NCBI GenBank assembly: GCA_025558095.1 | Contig: JAIVFI010000039.1 | Coordinates: 248,001 to 312,000 of the forward strand | Length of the DNA stretch: 64,000 bases | Direction of reading: 5' to 3' | Origin: Hyaloraphidium curvatum | Taxonomy: Eukaryota > Monoblepharomycota > Hyaloraphidiomycetes > Hyaloraphidiales > Hyaloraphidiaceae | Translations under genes and position numbers: made by a program | In this document: positions 1-10,247 of the stretch, in pieces | Numbering within the stretch: the stretch's first letter is position 1 | Layout of the letters: the number at the start of each line of letters is the position of its first letter | Notes under the pieces: generated by a model | Database searches by the model: none | Seen by the model: only the letters and a program-made list of their open reading frames with translations | Told to the model about the DNA's origin: nothing

Positions 1-482
1 TTCCTGAAGCAGATATGGCGATTTGCGATGTATTGGAAGGAAAGAGGCCCACGGCGCGCCAAACCTTGGACACTTCCAGACAAAACTTCACGCACCAATC
101 GTGCGTTCCTCGGCAAATAACCCATGGAATAGAAGGATTTGGTACATATCTTTGCTTTGGGCGCGTTTCATTCCTTAGTCTCCGGTGGATTCTGCTGGGC
201 ACATAAGCTAATCCAGGGCACCATCGCGGAGTTGCTGCGCCTTCCAGAGGCCTCAGAATACCACGATACGATATTAGACCTTTTGAGTTTTGCGTGGCTA
301 AATTGTGGAGCTCAAGCAGTTGTTTTGAAGGGGTGTGGTGAGCCTTCTCCAGAATTCTTTAGCTTCCTGTCGGGGACTGTATTCCAAGGCTTGTCTCTGG
401 GCTGTTCCCTGCCAATTGTGTGCAGGGAAGCGAGTTGCGTGTTGGCGGGCACAGGTTTTGGCTGACCATGTGTTGCGGTCAC
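1..482. other. No recognisable gene
   Basis: Only short open frames are present, with no family motif or convincing splice pattern. The stretch ends where the 3' end of a minus-strand LINE copy begins. It is less GC-rich than the gene regions further right. Confidence 0.5.
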
Positions 483-1866
483 GGACTATAGTATTGGTGA
501 CCCGGACCTGCCCCTGGCTTGGCCGCTGTTACACCATCAGTTTGCTGCTAATTTGAAGTTTGTCGTCTTGCATCTTTTTCATTTTCCCCGTTTTCTGTCC
601 TTCATGGACTTTGAGATGAAGCTGGCAATGGAGTTGAGGGCCTTCTCCTTTTGCCGCCTCAGTTTGATGGTGGGCTCGAACTCCTTGATGCTGTGTGAGA
701 GTCCAGAGCCAGGTCTCCATGTTCCACTCGCGGCCCAGTGCTTCCAGTCTGGTCTGCAGCTTCTGGCGCCGCTCTGCATTTGCTGAACAGTGGAACAGAA
801 AATGCTGTTCATCTCCAATGTGCTCAGGGTCATGTTTGCACATCCTCTGCTGCACCTCAAGTCCTTGGTGCCTGCCTGTTTCCACCTCCAGGTCGTGGGT
901 AGAGCAGAGCAGCTTCTGGACGTCCCTCTGGTGCTTCTCCACCCGGATCAGCGACGATGCAATGTGACCAAAGGTCATGTCACACGTCCTCCAGAAGTGC
1001 AGCTTGTCGTTAGTTGTCCTTGAGCTTTTGGGCATTGATCTCCCTGAACTTGCCCTTCACAAGATTCTCCACAGTCTCCTTGGCCCATGAAAAAGTGTCC
1101 TTCTCCCACATCTCCTTCCCCTCCTCTCCACCATAGTACACAAGTAGTTCCCTTAGGAAGGCAGCCCAGTTCCAGCACCCCTTCAGTGCCTCGATCTTGA
1201 GCTCCTTGTAGAGCAGGTACAATGCAGGGTCAGCTGTTTTGATACACATGAGGAACTTGAGAGCCGACTCATGGTCATGAACTGCAAGAGGGTACTGGCC
1301 AGTGATCGCATATAGACAAGCCAGGGAGGTAGACTTGGGCTGATGAGTGACAGCACGAAGGGCCATGCATGTCACTTTGTCCCTGGTGCTTTCCCCGGCA
1401 AGGTACTCCTCCTTCGGCATCTCCACAATGAACGGGTTCCCATATTGGCCCACTGCCTTGACCTTTGTGTTGTAGAGCTTGAGCTGGAGGTCAGGACTCA
1501 TCCCAGGCTGCTGCCTGATGTCGCGGAGCCAGAGCCCAAAAGCAGCGTTCATCTTGGCCTCCCTGCCATGCACATGGTCCTTGCTCCGCCCAGTTGACGT
1601 GAGCTGGTACCCCAGAAGCTTGAAGCTGTCGACCCTCTTCAGCTCCTGGCCCCTGTACAAGAGCTTTGCACGGTGGGGTATCCTCCTGGCCATCCACTCT
1701 GTCTTGCTGACGTTGATCTCCAGCCCATTGGCACTGGCATATGCAGACAAAAGATCCAGCTGCATCTTGGCATCCTTCACCGTCTTCGAGATCAAAGTGG
1801 TGTCGTCTGCAAAGAACAAAGCCAGCAAGCTGACCATCCTTTCCTGATCCTCCTCTTCCTCAAACA
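483..1866 (-). mobile_element. 5'-truncated LINE copy (copy A), frameshifted
   Basis: The minus strand matches the C-terminal half of the long LINE frame at 3094-5616, from the residues just before the catalytic LFFADD motif to the 3' end. Homology starts near 1866, where the upstream sequence diverges abruptly, so the copy is 5'-truncated. The frame is broken twice: a 4-base insertion near 1012 (a TAAC-type duplication that also brings a stop) and a length change near 705. The HDPEH...HFLFHC zinc-knuckle-like segment is still readable. The 3' terminus ends GGGTCACCAATAC followed by TAT, with no poly(A). It can make no functional reverse transcriptase. Confidence 0.9.
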
Positions 1867-2077
1867 CCACGTAGAGCTCAAGGGAAGCAAGCTTCCCCCG
1901 CTGGTCCCTTTTGACAACTCCATGGGCGCAATGCGTTGCATCAATGGAGAAGTTGATTGATTCTATACATGGCACCACAATTTACCCCGATGCACAAATA
2001 TCGTACCGATCACATGCCCTCCATCCTTGCCAAAAACACCGATTGTGCCACCTGGGTCTATATGGTATGGGTATGGT

Positions 2078-2126
2078 ATTGGTGACCCGGACCTGCCCCT
2101 GGCTTGGCCGCTATTACACCACCATT
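2078..2126 (-). mobile_element. LINE 3'-end fragment (copy B)
   Basis: About 48 bp match only the extreme 3' end of the LINE family, from the GGTGTAATAGCGGCC segment to CCAATAC, in minus orientation. The bases after the terminus (CATACC-type repeats) differ from the other copies. This is a severe 5' truncation, as expected of aborted target-primed reverse transcription, and it marks the element's 3' boundary precisely. Confidence 0.75.
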
Positions 2127-3093
2127 GGTTTGTTTAGCTATGTCGACCTATCTGCCTCCTCCTTCCCTTGAATCCACAGTGTGCTCCAGTCCCGGTGTTG
2201 TTTGCTGGCAGGAAAACCTTCCCACGAAGGTGAAAAACCTTCCAGAAAGAATGAGCAGTTTGGTTTCGGTTTGGGTTTTGGGACCTTCCCATCCAGCAGG
2301 CACAATGTCAGGCATGCAGCTTCATCTAGGTCCTGAAAGGTTCAGTGTTGGTTCTGGTCAAAAGGTGCTGGATTCGCCGTGTAGGCGAGCAAAGAGCCGT
2401 AGGGCTCCTGCCTCCATTCCCCGTGCGCTTTGGAGTCGCCGTGCAGGCAAGCAAAGAAGCCGTAGGGCTCCTGCCTCCATCCCTGTGTTGGCCGCTTACG
2501 TGTCCAGAGACCGGAATCTGCACAAATCCCCGGATATGTTGTTGTTTGCACCGCGGCCCCTCCTTGAAGAGGCGCACCGGCGGGCAGTCAGCAGCATTTA
2601 GAGCCAATGCGCCGCGCAGCTGCCTGCTCCATTCGCGCCCTTTCGCACCAGAAAGCGCACGCGGTTGGTCGCTTGTTGTTTGGCGGGGCGCGTCCACGCG
2701 AGCGACGCGTCCCATGTTTGACGTGCGCTGCCGTTAAGTGTCGTGTTTCCGCGCCCAGAGCCAGAGAGCCACGCGGTCCTACGGCACGTTTTTCAAGTGG
2801 CACACGTGAGGCACACGCTGTCGTAGGCCCGCGGTCGCGTCTTCAGCACGCGACGTGTTGTTTGCCCACTAACAGACGCGGGGCCCCCCGGAGAAGAGCC
2901 TAGCCGCCCTGCAGGGCCAGCGCAAGCCTCTTGAGGCCAATGGGCTCCTCAAGCGCTTTTGCGGCGTCGCCTGCCACGCTTGGGGCACCGGTTTTGCAGC
3001 CGGTCCCGTTTGCGCGTCCCCGGGTGCCCAACCCGCACACCGTGCCGGCGCCGCGCTAGAGGGCAGGAGCCCTAAAGCACGACGACCCAGATC
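2127..3093 (+). other. Region upstream of the LINE frame; probable 5' leader
   Basis: No endonuclease domain can be read here in any frame. The sequence is CpG-rich and internally repetitive: a 62-bp imperfect tandem repeat at 2371-2494 and scattered GTTGTTTGC-like words near 2197, 2541, 2675 and 2857. It leads directly into the LINE start codon at 3094, so an untranslated or promoter region of the element is the simplest reading. The 5' boundary of the element is not visible. Confidence 0.4.
2371..2494 (+). repeat. Imperfect tandem repeat, about 62 bp x 2
   Basis: Units start at 2371 and 2433 and share the core AAAGAGCCGTAGGGCTCCTG with one or two small differences. They lie about 600 bp upstream of the LINE open frame and may belong to its promoter or leader. 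Confidence 0.7.
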
Positions 3094-5616
3094 ATGGCAG
3101 CGGTGAACAAGGTCGCGAAGAAGAAGTACGACAAGGTCAGCGTACACGAAGAGGCGGACAAGTTCCTCAACGGCTTTGCGGACTCGGCAGAGAGGGCCGA
3201 GATCGATCGGGAGCTGTCACGCCTTCTTGAGCTACGATCCCTCATGGAGAAGGACGAGTGGAAGAAGGAGTACCAGGGGAAGACGCGGGAGCTGGAGAAG
3301 GAGCGGAAGAAGTTGGAGAAGAGGATGCGGAGGGTTGCTGAGCGAGAGAACTCCAAGCTGCTAGAGCGACTCTTCAGGCGAGAGCCTAAGGGGTACTACC
3401 AGCTGCTTGGAAAGGCTCACGCAAGGCGCAAGGGCAACCCCGTGCCCTTTGCAGAGCTGGTGCGCCACATGGAGATGGTCGCCAGCGCCGAGTACGTGAC
3501 CAAGATCGAGGAGGATCCAAGGCTCACGTTTCCACCACTTCCCAAGGCCACGATCACGCCTTCTGGAGACCTGCTGCGCCCCATCACCCTCAAGGAGCTG
3601 GAGAGGGTCTTGAAGAAGGCCCCCAACGGCAAGGCAAAGGACGAGGATGGGATCCGGCTCGAGTTCGTCAAGTACGGGACTGCAGTACTGAAGCAAGCTG
3701 TTGTCAACCTCCTCAACGACGTGCTCAATGGCGTCAAGATGGATGACTGGGGCCAGACACTGCTGGTGATGCTGCACAAGAAGGGGCCCAAGAACGTGGC
3801 TGGCAACTACCGAGGCATCAGCATAGAGAGGACGCTGGAGAAGGTCTTCTCCCTGGTCTGGAACGCTCGGCTAGCTCCCTGGGCTGAGTGCAACAAGCTG
3901 CTGGAAGGCTCGCAGTTTGGATTCCGTGCACGGAGATCGACCCTTCATGCAGTGTTCCTTGCCGAGGCACTCTTCTCCTTGGCCAAGGCACGCAAGGAGA
4001 AGCTGATCATGGTGTTTGTAGACTTCACAAAGGCTTTTGACATGGTGGAGCGCCCCAGGTTATGGCAGAAGCTGGAGGAGATGGGAGTACCCAAACAGGC
4101 TGTTGACATGTTCGAGATGGCGTTCGGGCGCGTGTGGGGACGGCTCCGGGATGAAGACGGGACCAAGTCAGACTTCATCAAGTTCCTGACCGGAGTGAAG
4201 CAGGGGGACCCTCTCTCGTCGCTGTTCTTCATCTTGTTCATCAACGACATCACTGCTTTCATGGAGGCCAATGGTGCAAAAGGGATGGATCTGGGCATGG
4301 TGTCTGAGGAAGAGGAGGATCAGGAAAGGATGGTCAGCTTGCTGGCTTTGTTCTTTGCAGACGACACCACTTTGATCTCGAAGACGGTGAAGGATGCCAA
4401 GATGCAGCTGGATCTTTTGTCTGCATATGCCAGTGCCAATGGGCTGGAGATCAACGTCAGCAAGACAGAGTGGATGGCCAGGAGGATACCCCACCGTGCA
4501 AAGCTCTTGTACAGGGGCCAGGAGCTGAAGAGGGTCGACAGCTTCAAGCTTCTGGGGTACCAGCTCACGTCAACTGGGCGGAGCAAGGACCATGTGCATG
4601 GCAGGGAGGCCAAGATGAACGCTGCTTTTGGGCTCTGGCTCCGCGACATCAGGCAGCAGCCTGGGATGAGTCCTGACCTCCAGCTCAAGCTCTACAACAC
4701 AAAGGTCAAGGCAGTGGGCCAATATGGGAACCCGTTCATTGTGGAGATGCCGAAGGAGGAGTACCTTGCCGGGGAAAGCACCAGGGACAAAGTGACATGC
4801 ATGGCCCTTCGTGCTGTCACTCATCAGCCCAAGTCTACCTCCCTGGCTTGTCTATATGCGATCACTGGCCAGTACCCTCTTGCAGTTCATGACCATGAGT
4901 CGGCTCTCAAGTTCCTCATGTGTATCAAAACAGCTGACCCTGCATTGTACCTGCTCTACAAGGAGCTCAAGATCGAGGCGCTGAAGGGGTGCTGGAACTG
5001 GGCTGCCTTCCTAAGGGAACTACTTGTGTACTATGGTGGAGAGGAGGGGAAGGAGATGTGGGAGAAGGACACTTTTTCATGGGCCAAGGAGACTGTGGAG
5101 AATCTTGTGAAGGGCAAGTTCAGGGAGATCAATGCCCAGAGGCTCAAGGACAACGACAAACTGCACTTTTGGAGGATGTGTGACATGACCTTTGGCCACA
5201 TCGGACCATCCCTGATCCCGGTGGAGAAGCACCGGAGGGATGTCCAAAAGTTGCTGTGCTCTACCCACGACCTGGAGGTGGAGACAGGCAGGCAACAAGG
5301 ACTTGAGGTGCAGCAGAGAACGTGCAAGCATGACCCTGAGCACATTGGAGACGAACAACACTTTCTGTTTCACTGTTCAGCCAATGCGGAGCGGTGCCAT
5401 AAGCTGCAGACCAGACTGGAAGCACTAGGCCGCGAGTGGAACATGGAGACCTGGCTCTGGGCCCTTAGCATCAAGGAGTTCGAGCCCACGATCAAAGCGA
5501 GGCGGCAGAAGGAGAAGGCCCTCAACTCCATTGCCAGCTTCATCTCAAAGTCCATGAAGGACAGGAAAACTGGGAAAATGAAAAAGACACACGACGACGA
5601 TGAACTTTGCAATTAG
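3094..5616 (+). CDS. LINE-type reverse transcriptase, 840 aa
   Basis: This is a non-LTR retrotransposon polymerase in one uninterrupted frame. Residues 1-120 are Lys/Arg/Glu-rich and probably coiled coil. Reverse transcriptase motifs follow in order: NGKAKDEDGIRLEF, LLVMLHKKG, GSQFGFRARRSTLHA, FVDFTKAFD with the first catalytic Asp, GVKQGDPLSSLFF, and LFFADDTT with the catalytic Asp pair near residue 420. Near the C-terminus CKHDPEH...HFLFHC is a Cys/His cluster typical of LINE tails. No AP-type endonuclease precedes the RT, so the copy may be 5'-truncated or the family may lack that domain. The start sits in a good ATG context (GATCATGGC). The element appears recent because no stop or shift interrupts it. 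Confidence 0.93.
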   Translation: MAAVNKVAKKKYDKVSVHEEADKFLNGFADSAERAEIDRELSRLLELRSLMEKDEWKKEYQGKTRELEKERKKLEKRMRRVAERENSKLLERLFRREPKGYYQLLGKAHARRKGNPVPFAELVRHMEMVASAEYVTKIEEDPRLTFPPLPKATITPSGDLLRPITLKELERVLKKAPNGKAKDEDGIRLEFVKYGTAVLKQAVVNLLNDVLNGVKMDDWGQTLLVMLHKKGPKNVAGNYRGISIERTLEKVFSLVWNARLAPWAECNKLLEGSQFGFRARRSTLHAVFLAEALFSLAKARKEKLIMVFVDFTKAFDMVERPRLWQKLEEMGVPKQAVDMFEMAFGRVWGRLRDEDGTKSDFIKFLTGVKQGDPLSSLFFILFINDITAFMEANGAKGMDLGMVSEEEEDQERMVSLLALFFADDTTLISKTVKDAKMQLDLLSAYASANGLEINVSKTEWMARRIPHRAKLLYRGQELKRVDSFKLLGYQLTSTGRSKDHVHGREAKMNAAFGLWLRDIRQQPGMSPDLQLKLYNTKVKAVGQYGNPFIVEMPKEEYLAGESTRDKVTCMALRAVTHQPKSTSLACLYAITGQYPLAVHDHESALKFLMCIKTADPALYLLYKELKIEALKGCWNWAAFLRELLVYYGGEEGKEMWEKDTFSWAKETVENLVKGKFREINAQRLKDNDKLHFWRMCDMTFGHIGPSLIPVEKHRRDVQKLLCSTHDLEVETGRQQGLEVQQRTCKHDPEHIGDEQHFLFHCSANAERCHKLQTRLEALGREWNMETWLWALSIKEFEPTIKARRQKEKALNSIASFISKSMKDRKTGKMKKTHDDDELCN

Positions 5617-5685
5617 CAGCAAACTCATGGTGTAACAGCGGCCAAGCCAGGGGCAGGTCCGGGCCACCAATACTATTCTATGGCC
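3094..5685 (+). mobile_element. Longest LINE copy (copy D), 3' boundary at about 5685
   Basis: After the stop at 5616 about 65 bp of 3' UTR end in GGGCCACCAATAC followed by TATTCTATGG. The same terminus is seen in copies A, B and C. There is no A-rich tail. The bases immediately right of the terminus continue the coding sequence of a Helitron-like gene read on the minus strand, so this copy seems to have landed in that gene. Confidence 0.8.
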
Positions 5686-7690
5686 TCCACTCCAGAATCA
5701 TGGCTGGTAGGTCCAGGCTGCAAGTTGGCCGGCAGAACTCCAACAGTCTCCAGGAGGTCTTGGCCATCTTTACCATGTTCTGCAGCAAACCCGTGCAGAT
5801 TATCCTCCCCAGTGACACTTGACATGCTTTTTGCCACATCATCCAGTACCTGGGGATCTTCAATCACGTTGATAGGGATCTGGGTTGGAACACCGTCTGC
5901 ACAATCATCCAGATCGCACAGATCATCATGCAGAACGATGTCTCCATACAATGGATTGTGTGCAATGAGGTACTTGAGGGCCAACAAGACTTTGGTTTTC
6001 CGAACACGGAAGAACTTCACGAATCCCGGTGCCTGGAAATCCCAGATCCTCCCAACAGCACTATGGATATTTGGTCTGCAAGATCGGCTAGTGCATGGGG
6101 GAGCACAGTTGCGACGCCAATCGGATCTCCAGGCAGTACAGCAAAGTTCCCTGTCATTGCATGATGGCCACTGGGCCTCTTTTTGTCCGGTTCAAGGAGC
6201 TGCACGATGGTAGTGCGGATCCGGACCGGACTAATCAGCACTTGCTCAATGTAAGTAAGGTCTTGTAGTTCCTCTGGCACGGGGCCCCGAAGGAGGCCAT
6301 TTGAAAGGGAAACAACCGGTGTCGACCCGACCCGGCCTCAAGTGAGGCAGTGCAGTCTCTGCACGTGCGTATGTACTGGCGTCTGTTCTTGGTGACAAGT
6401 CCCAAGGGCTCAATCACGATCCCATTGATGATGCCGCTGGATTCCAACCGTTCCGGGTGATCCTGGAACTCTGGCAGAAGAAGGATTTCGGGATTCACCT
6501 CCAGCAATCCCTTCTTCCTCAGAGCAGTCAGAGTCCATTCAACAACACAGTCGCACTCGAACACCCAGCATCCACAGCTCTCGCAAACAGCCTGCCTCAC
6601 TTTATATTTGCTGTCGGCTGTCTTTTCACGGAACCGACGTATGGTGTTCTGGATTACTTTGTCATCCACAGGGCTGTCAAACATGGTTGGCCGGCCTTCC
6701 CGGACGTAGTGCTGCAGGTGCTGTGCATACAGATCCCTGACTTCTGCTTCCATGGCAGCCGTCCTACGCTCCTGTGCAGCTGTAGGGGCATCCCATTTGG
6801 GGTTCACAAGGGGGTACTCGTCACCCGGCTTGGTCTAGAAGTGGTGGCTGTATGCGATTCCATGCAAATAGGATGGTTGGTAACCATGCAGCACGATGGC
6901 AGTGGGTACTTGCATTGCTTTGTGAGGCTTCCAAGACATGGCTCATTCAGATGGGTGCACAGTTCCTCGTTGGGGTCGGATCCATCAGAGAATAGGCTTT
7001 GAGAAGACCGTGTCCCTTGCTGGTGCACACGCTTGTAAACCCGACGCCGCTCTGGAGAGGTCAACAGTGCAGATGAGGCATTCAGCGCTTCAGATACTGC
7101 TTGTTTAGCAGCGGCTGCTGCAAGGGAATCATCATCTGGGGATCTGGCTGGGGATTCCAAGGCCCGTTGCACATTTTGGTACTCGTTCTTGTATATGCGG
7201 TTGGCCTCGGCTTCAGAAAGGGCAGGTCCATGAGCATCCCGTGCCATCTCCATTGCAGCTCGAGCAGCCCTGGCAGGAAGACTGAGTTCTTTTTGTTTGT
7301 CTGGCTTTCGGATGGAATATGGATTCGCTGACGTCCTCTGTGGCCGATTGCCCTCCTTCGGGATAGGTGGAGGTCTTGGTAGTCCACCTCGCAGTTGGCT
7401 GGTAACTTCCAGCAAGGACTCTCGCCCAATGCCTAGACGTGAAACGGTAAAGTGATCTTGCAGGTAGTTGCTCTGGAAAAATGAGTGACAGGTAGTGGCA
7501 TGGGATGCTCAGCAAGGATGCAAGGTGAAGCTAAGGCAACACATCAATATGCGAGCAACCGCCCTGGCAATAAGCGCGTACCTTCAGATCTGCAACCGTC
7601 TGATGACGGGTGACGTTCACAACCCGAGTTCTTCCTTCCCACGTCTTCACAAAAATAGGAAAGACTGATGCATTTTGCATGAAGCCTCGC
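5686..7690 (-). pseudogene. Decayed Helitron-like gene with ubiquitin-like N-terminus
   Basis: Read leftward. (a) 7582 to about 7690 gives a beta-strand start like ubiquitin (IFVKTWEGRTRVVNV...VADLK). (b) A GT-AG intron spans 7473-7581. (c) The next exon continues in frame (SNYLQDHFTVSRLGIGRESL...SQLRGG), ending near 7385 in the LRGG of ubiquitin. (d) A polar linker rich in Ala and Arg follows. (e) From 6825 to 5690 there is a CESCG...C zinc-ligand set, RTCRDC, then GPVPEELQDLTYIEQ and NPLYGDIV. These are hallmarks of the DUF6570/Helitron-associated module that precedes Rep-helicase in Helitron proteins. Frameshifts near 6290 and 6820, and loss of everything beyond 5690, make it a pseudogene. 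The ubiquitin middle section is missing, so the Ubl call is moderate; the DUF6570 call is firm. Confidence 0.7.
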
Positions 7691-7912
7691 TTGGTCTGCC
7701 CGAACGTGCCAACGAGACAGAACACTGCAACCCATATCCAGGCAAACGATAAAAGGCACCACTGAAGGGAGGGATCCAGCAAAGATATCCCAAAGTTGAG
7801 GACCACCCGCCCAAATGAAGCCAAGTGCGACACAAGTTTCGGTCGGCAGAATTTGCAACCGGCGCAATATAGGGTCTGAAGTGGACAACACAGACTTTGA
7901 AATGCGTCAGCA

Positions 7913-8427
7913 TTATCCACAGACAGCCCAGACAGGTGTTAATACGTACTGGAATGGACAGACGAAGACTTGTCAGTCAGGCAACAACACCTAAACTGGG
8001 TTTTGATCTGGTGGCATGCAACCCGTTCGTCCTCGAGGAGCTACTCGGATTAGCCGCAAGCGCGTGCAAATGTGTGGGGCTACTCACTTTTAGACGGTTC
8101 AGCCACTTTGTCTTATGGTACGATCTCCAGTATTCGGTCTCAGGTTCCTGGGCACGATGGAAGAATCCGCTGTACATGGCCTGCAACGGAACAGACCAAT
8201 CAAAATTGTAGACACAGCCAAAAACCAAGTGAACCCACCCGCACGGCATGACGCGCTTCGGGACTGCAGTCCGGGTCGCGAATCATCCGAGCCTCCACTT
8301 GCCAATAATTCTCTTCCCCCGCCCAATATACGGCATTCGCCGCCGCATTACCAACACTGCGCCAGTTCACGCGCGGTGGCGGGGGCGGGGGATCCGTGGG
8401 AGGCTGCGATATGTAGGGATTGTCCAT
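7913..8427 (-). CDS. Small protein of unknown function, 105 aa
   Basis: Three exons fit: 8239-8427, 8088-8180 and 7913-7948, with GT-AG introns (donors GTGGGT and GTGAGT; acceptors TTGCAG and TTCCAG). The sum is 318 nt. The product starts MDNPYISQPP, carries a six-proline run, then an aromatic-rich acidic/basic section (WAGEENYWQVEARM, YWRSYHKTKWLNRL). No signal peptide or membrane segment is obvious and I do not recognise the family. The consistent phases and canonical sites argue for a real gene. Its 3' end lies only about 220 bp from the Helitron-like gene on the same strand. Confidence 0.55.
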
Positions 8428-9006
8428 GTAGGCCTGTCTTCTATAGAGACGGCGTCAGCTCCCGAACTTCTTGGTCAGCAAGCCCGCACCCACGATCACG
8501 ACGAACAACCACACGCGATTCGTCGCTCGTGCGGGTCTGAACCCCTCGAAACCGGGCGCGCGATCCCCTGTTGAACCCGGCCGGTCCCCTGGATCGAACG
8601 GGTGCGACACCCGAGATTATTGGCACGCTGCCTCAGGAATAGGGCGCGGACTTACGACGGTAATCGCTGTAAATGTTGCGGCCAAGGTCGGACACGTGCC
8701 GCAACGACAGCGCGTCGACTTACAGTGGCGGCGCCGGCACCCTGCGGCCCAACGCGGTCACCGCCGCCCTCTTCGCGAATCGAGTGCCGCACTTACTACG
8801 ACGCCTTCAATTCAGGCTTCCGGCCGTTCGGCGACTGACAAGCGAGACGGGGCAACGAAGGTGAGGAAATTGACAAGGGTTTATTATGTCGACTCCGGTC
8901 TCCACGGGGGCCCCGCCGGACACTTTACTACCAATCATCTCCCAGATCCCGCGCCACAGGAAGGTCTTCCCGATTTACATGAGCCTGATCGCGCGAATAG
9001 AAGGTC
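8428..9006. other. No supportable gene
   Basis: A 301-codon plus-strand open frame crosses this stretch, but its product is Arg/Ser/Pro noise with no domain, as expected by chance at this GC content. Nothing else is supportable. Confidence 0.45.
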
Positions 9007-9472
9007 CTACTCGGCTCCTCGGTGGTGCACGGGGGGAATTGCGATGTCTTCGGGACTCGAGTACCCGCCCGTCTCCCGTGCGTCTTCCCGCCCGTCAATC
9101 CCCCCGCAGTACGGTTCTCGCCTCTGCACGACGTTGTTCGACGACAATGAAGCTGTTCGTTCCTTGAAGAGGTGCCTAGGGAGGCGGCAAGAGCCGCTGC
9201 AGACGTCCCGCACTCAACGCTCCCCAACCGTCCACTACACAACACCACGCCATTGCAGAGCCCAAATCGACCCGCAAAAACCACGATGCCACATCAGAAA
9301 AGCGTTTCGGATGGGCTCCTGCTGCCCTGACACGGGATTCGCGGAACCGCGACGCTCGCTGCCCGATGCCCCATAGTCCTGCACCACCGTACGGGCCCGC
9401 GCCGCCAAAAACGCCCCTGGATGGCGTTGGCGGGTAATAATAATCGACATTCAACGGGGCGGCAGGCGCCAT
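9007..9472 (-). CDS. Possible two-exon hypothetical protein
   Basis: The minus strand opens with MAPAAPLNVDYYYPP and a Gly-rich stretch (about 60 codons from 9472). A second plausible coding exon ends in ETGGYSSPEDIAIPP...HRGAE at 9007. A GT donor inside the Trp codon near 9290 and the CCCTAG acceptor near 9175 would join them in phase, but neither site is strong. There is no family match. The model is tentative; the natural composition at both ends is the main support. Confidence 0.3.
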
Positions 9473-10020
9473 TCGGCAAAGCTCAACGAGAAACGACGGT
9501 TTTCCTCAAAGTGTCCTCATTCTGAGAGATTTTGGCCCCGGTATAATTTCCACTAACCTTTTGCCCATAACTTCGTTACACTCGATATGTTGTCAAAAGG
9601 GAGATCCAAGCCAGAATGATCCGTCGCAACCCTCTACGGTACTGGTTGGTGCCTGGAGGCGATCTCTCCTTCTCTGCTCTGCCGGTGCTCCCGTGCAGGC
9701 CATCTCTCTCTTTCTCTCTCGTGCTCCTCGCCGAGTTCTCGCACGGTCGGACCATCTGGTGCTCCCATGCATGGTCTCTTCTCATCTCTTCCTCCAATGA
9801 TTCTTCGTGCACATAACCCTGTTGTGACGGACGGCTCGTCCGGCCTCTAGCTGGACTGGACGTGAGGATGCCGTGGCCCTGGTGTGGGGAATTCTGTCCC
9901 GTTGTGATTGGAGTTGGGACTGCTTCCCTACGAATCCTGGCTAAAGCAGCCCCGTCACAACAGCACGAGCTTCGGAAAACGTGTAATTCGGTCGGAGCAG
10001 CGCACGGATCATCATCATAG
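9473..10020. other. No supportable gene
   Basis: AT-richer intergenic sequence with a CT-rich stretch near 9665-9725 and no coding signal. It ends at the 3' terminus of LINE copy C. Confidence 0.45.
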
Positions 10021-10023
10021 AAT

Positions 10024-10247
10024 AGTATTGGTGACCCGGACCTGCCCCTGGCTTGGCCGCTGTTACACTATCAGTTTGCTGCTAGTTTGAAGTTTGTCAT
10101 CGTGCATCTTTCTCATTTTCCACGTTTTCTGTCCTTCATGGACTTTGAGATGAAGCTGGCAATGGAGTTGAGGGCCTTCTCCTTTTGCCGCCTCACTTTG
10201 ATCGTGGGCTCAAACTCCCTGATGCTGAGAGCCAAGTGCCAGGTCTA
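10024..10247 (-). mobile_element. 5'-truncated LINE fragment (copy C)
   Basis: About 224 bp match the last coding segment and 3' UTR of the LINE at 3094-5685, in minus orientation. The terminus is CCAATAC followed by TATTCTATGATG. Copy D has the same first ten flanking bases (TATTCTATGG), which hints at a preferred target motif or template-derived terminal bases. The fragment cannot code for a polymerase. Confidence 0.88.

Noticed and set aside
2197-2865. Recurring GTTGTTTGC words as a regular repeat array
   Set aside because: Four occurrences, but spacing (344, 134, 182 bp) is irregular and the flanks do not align.
8471-9376. A 301-codon plus-strand frame as a gene
   Set aside because: No domain, strongly biased composition, and a more natural minus-strand exon pair overlaps its right half.
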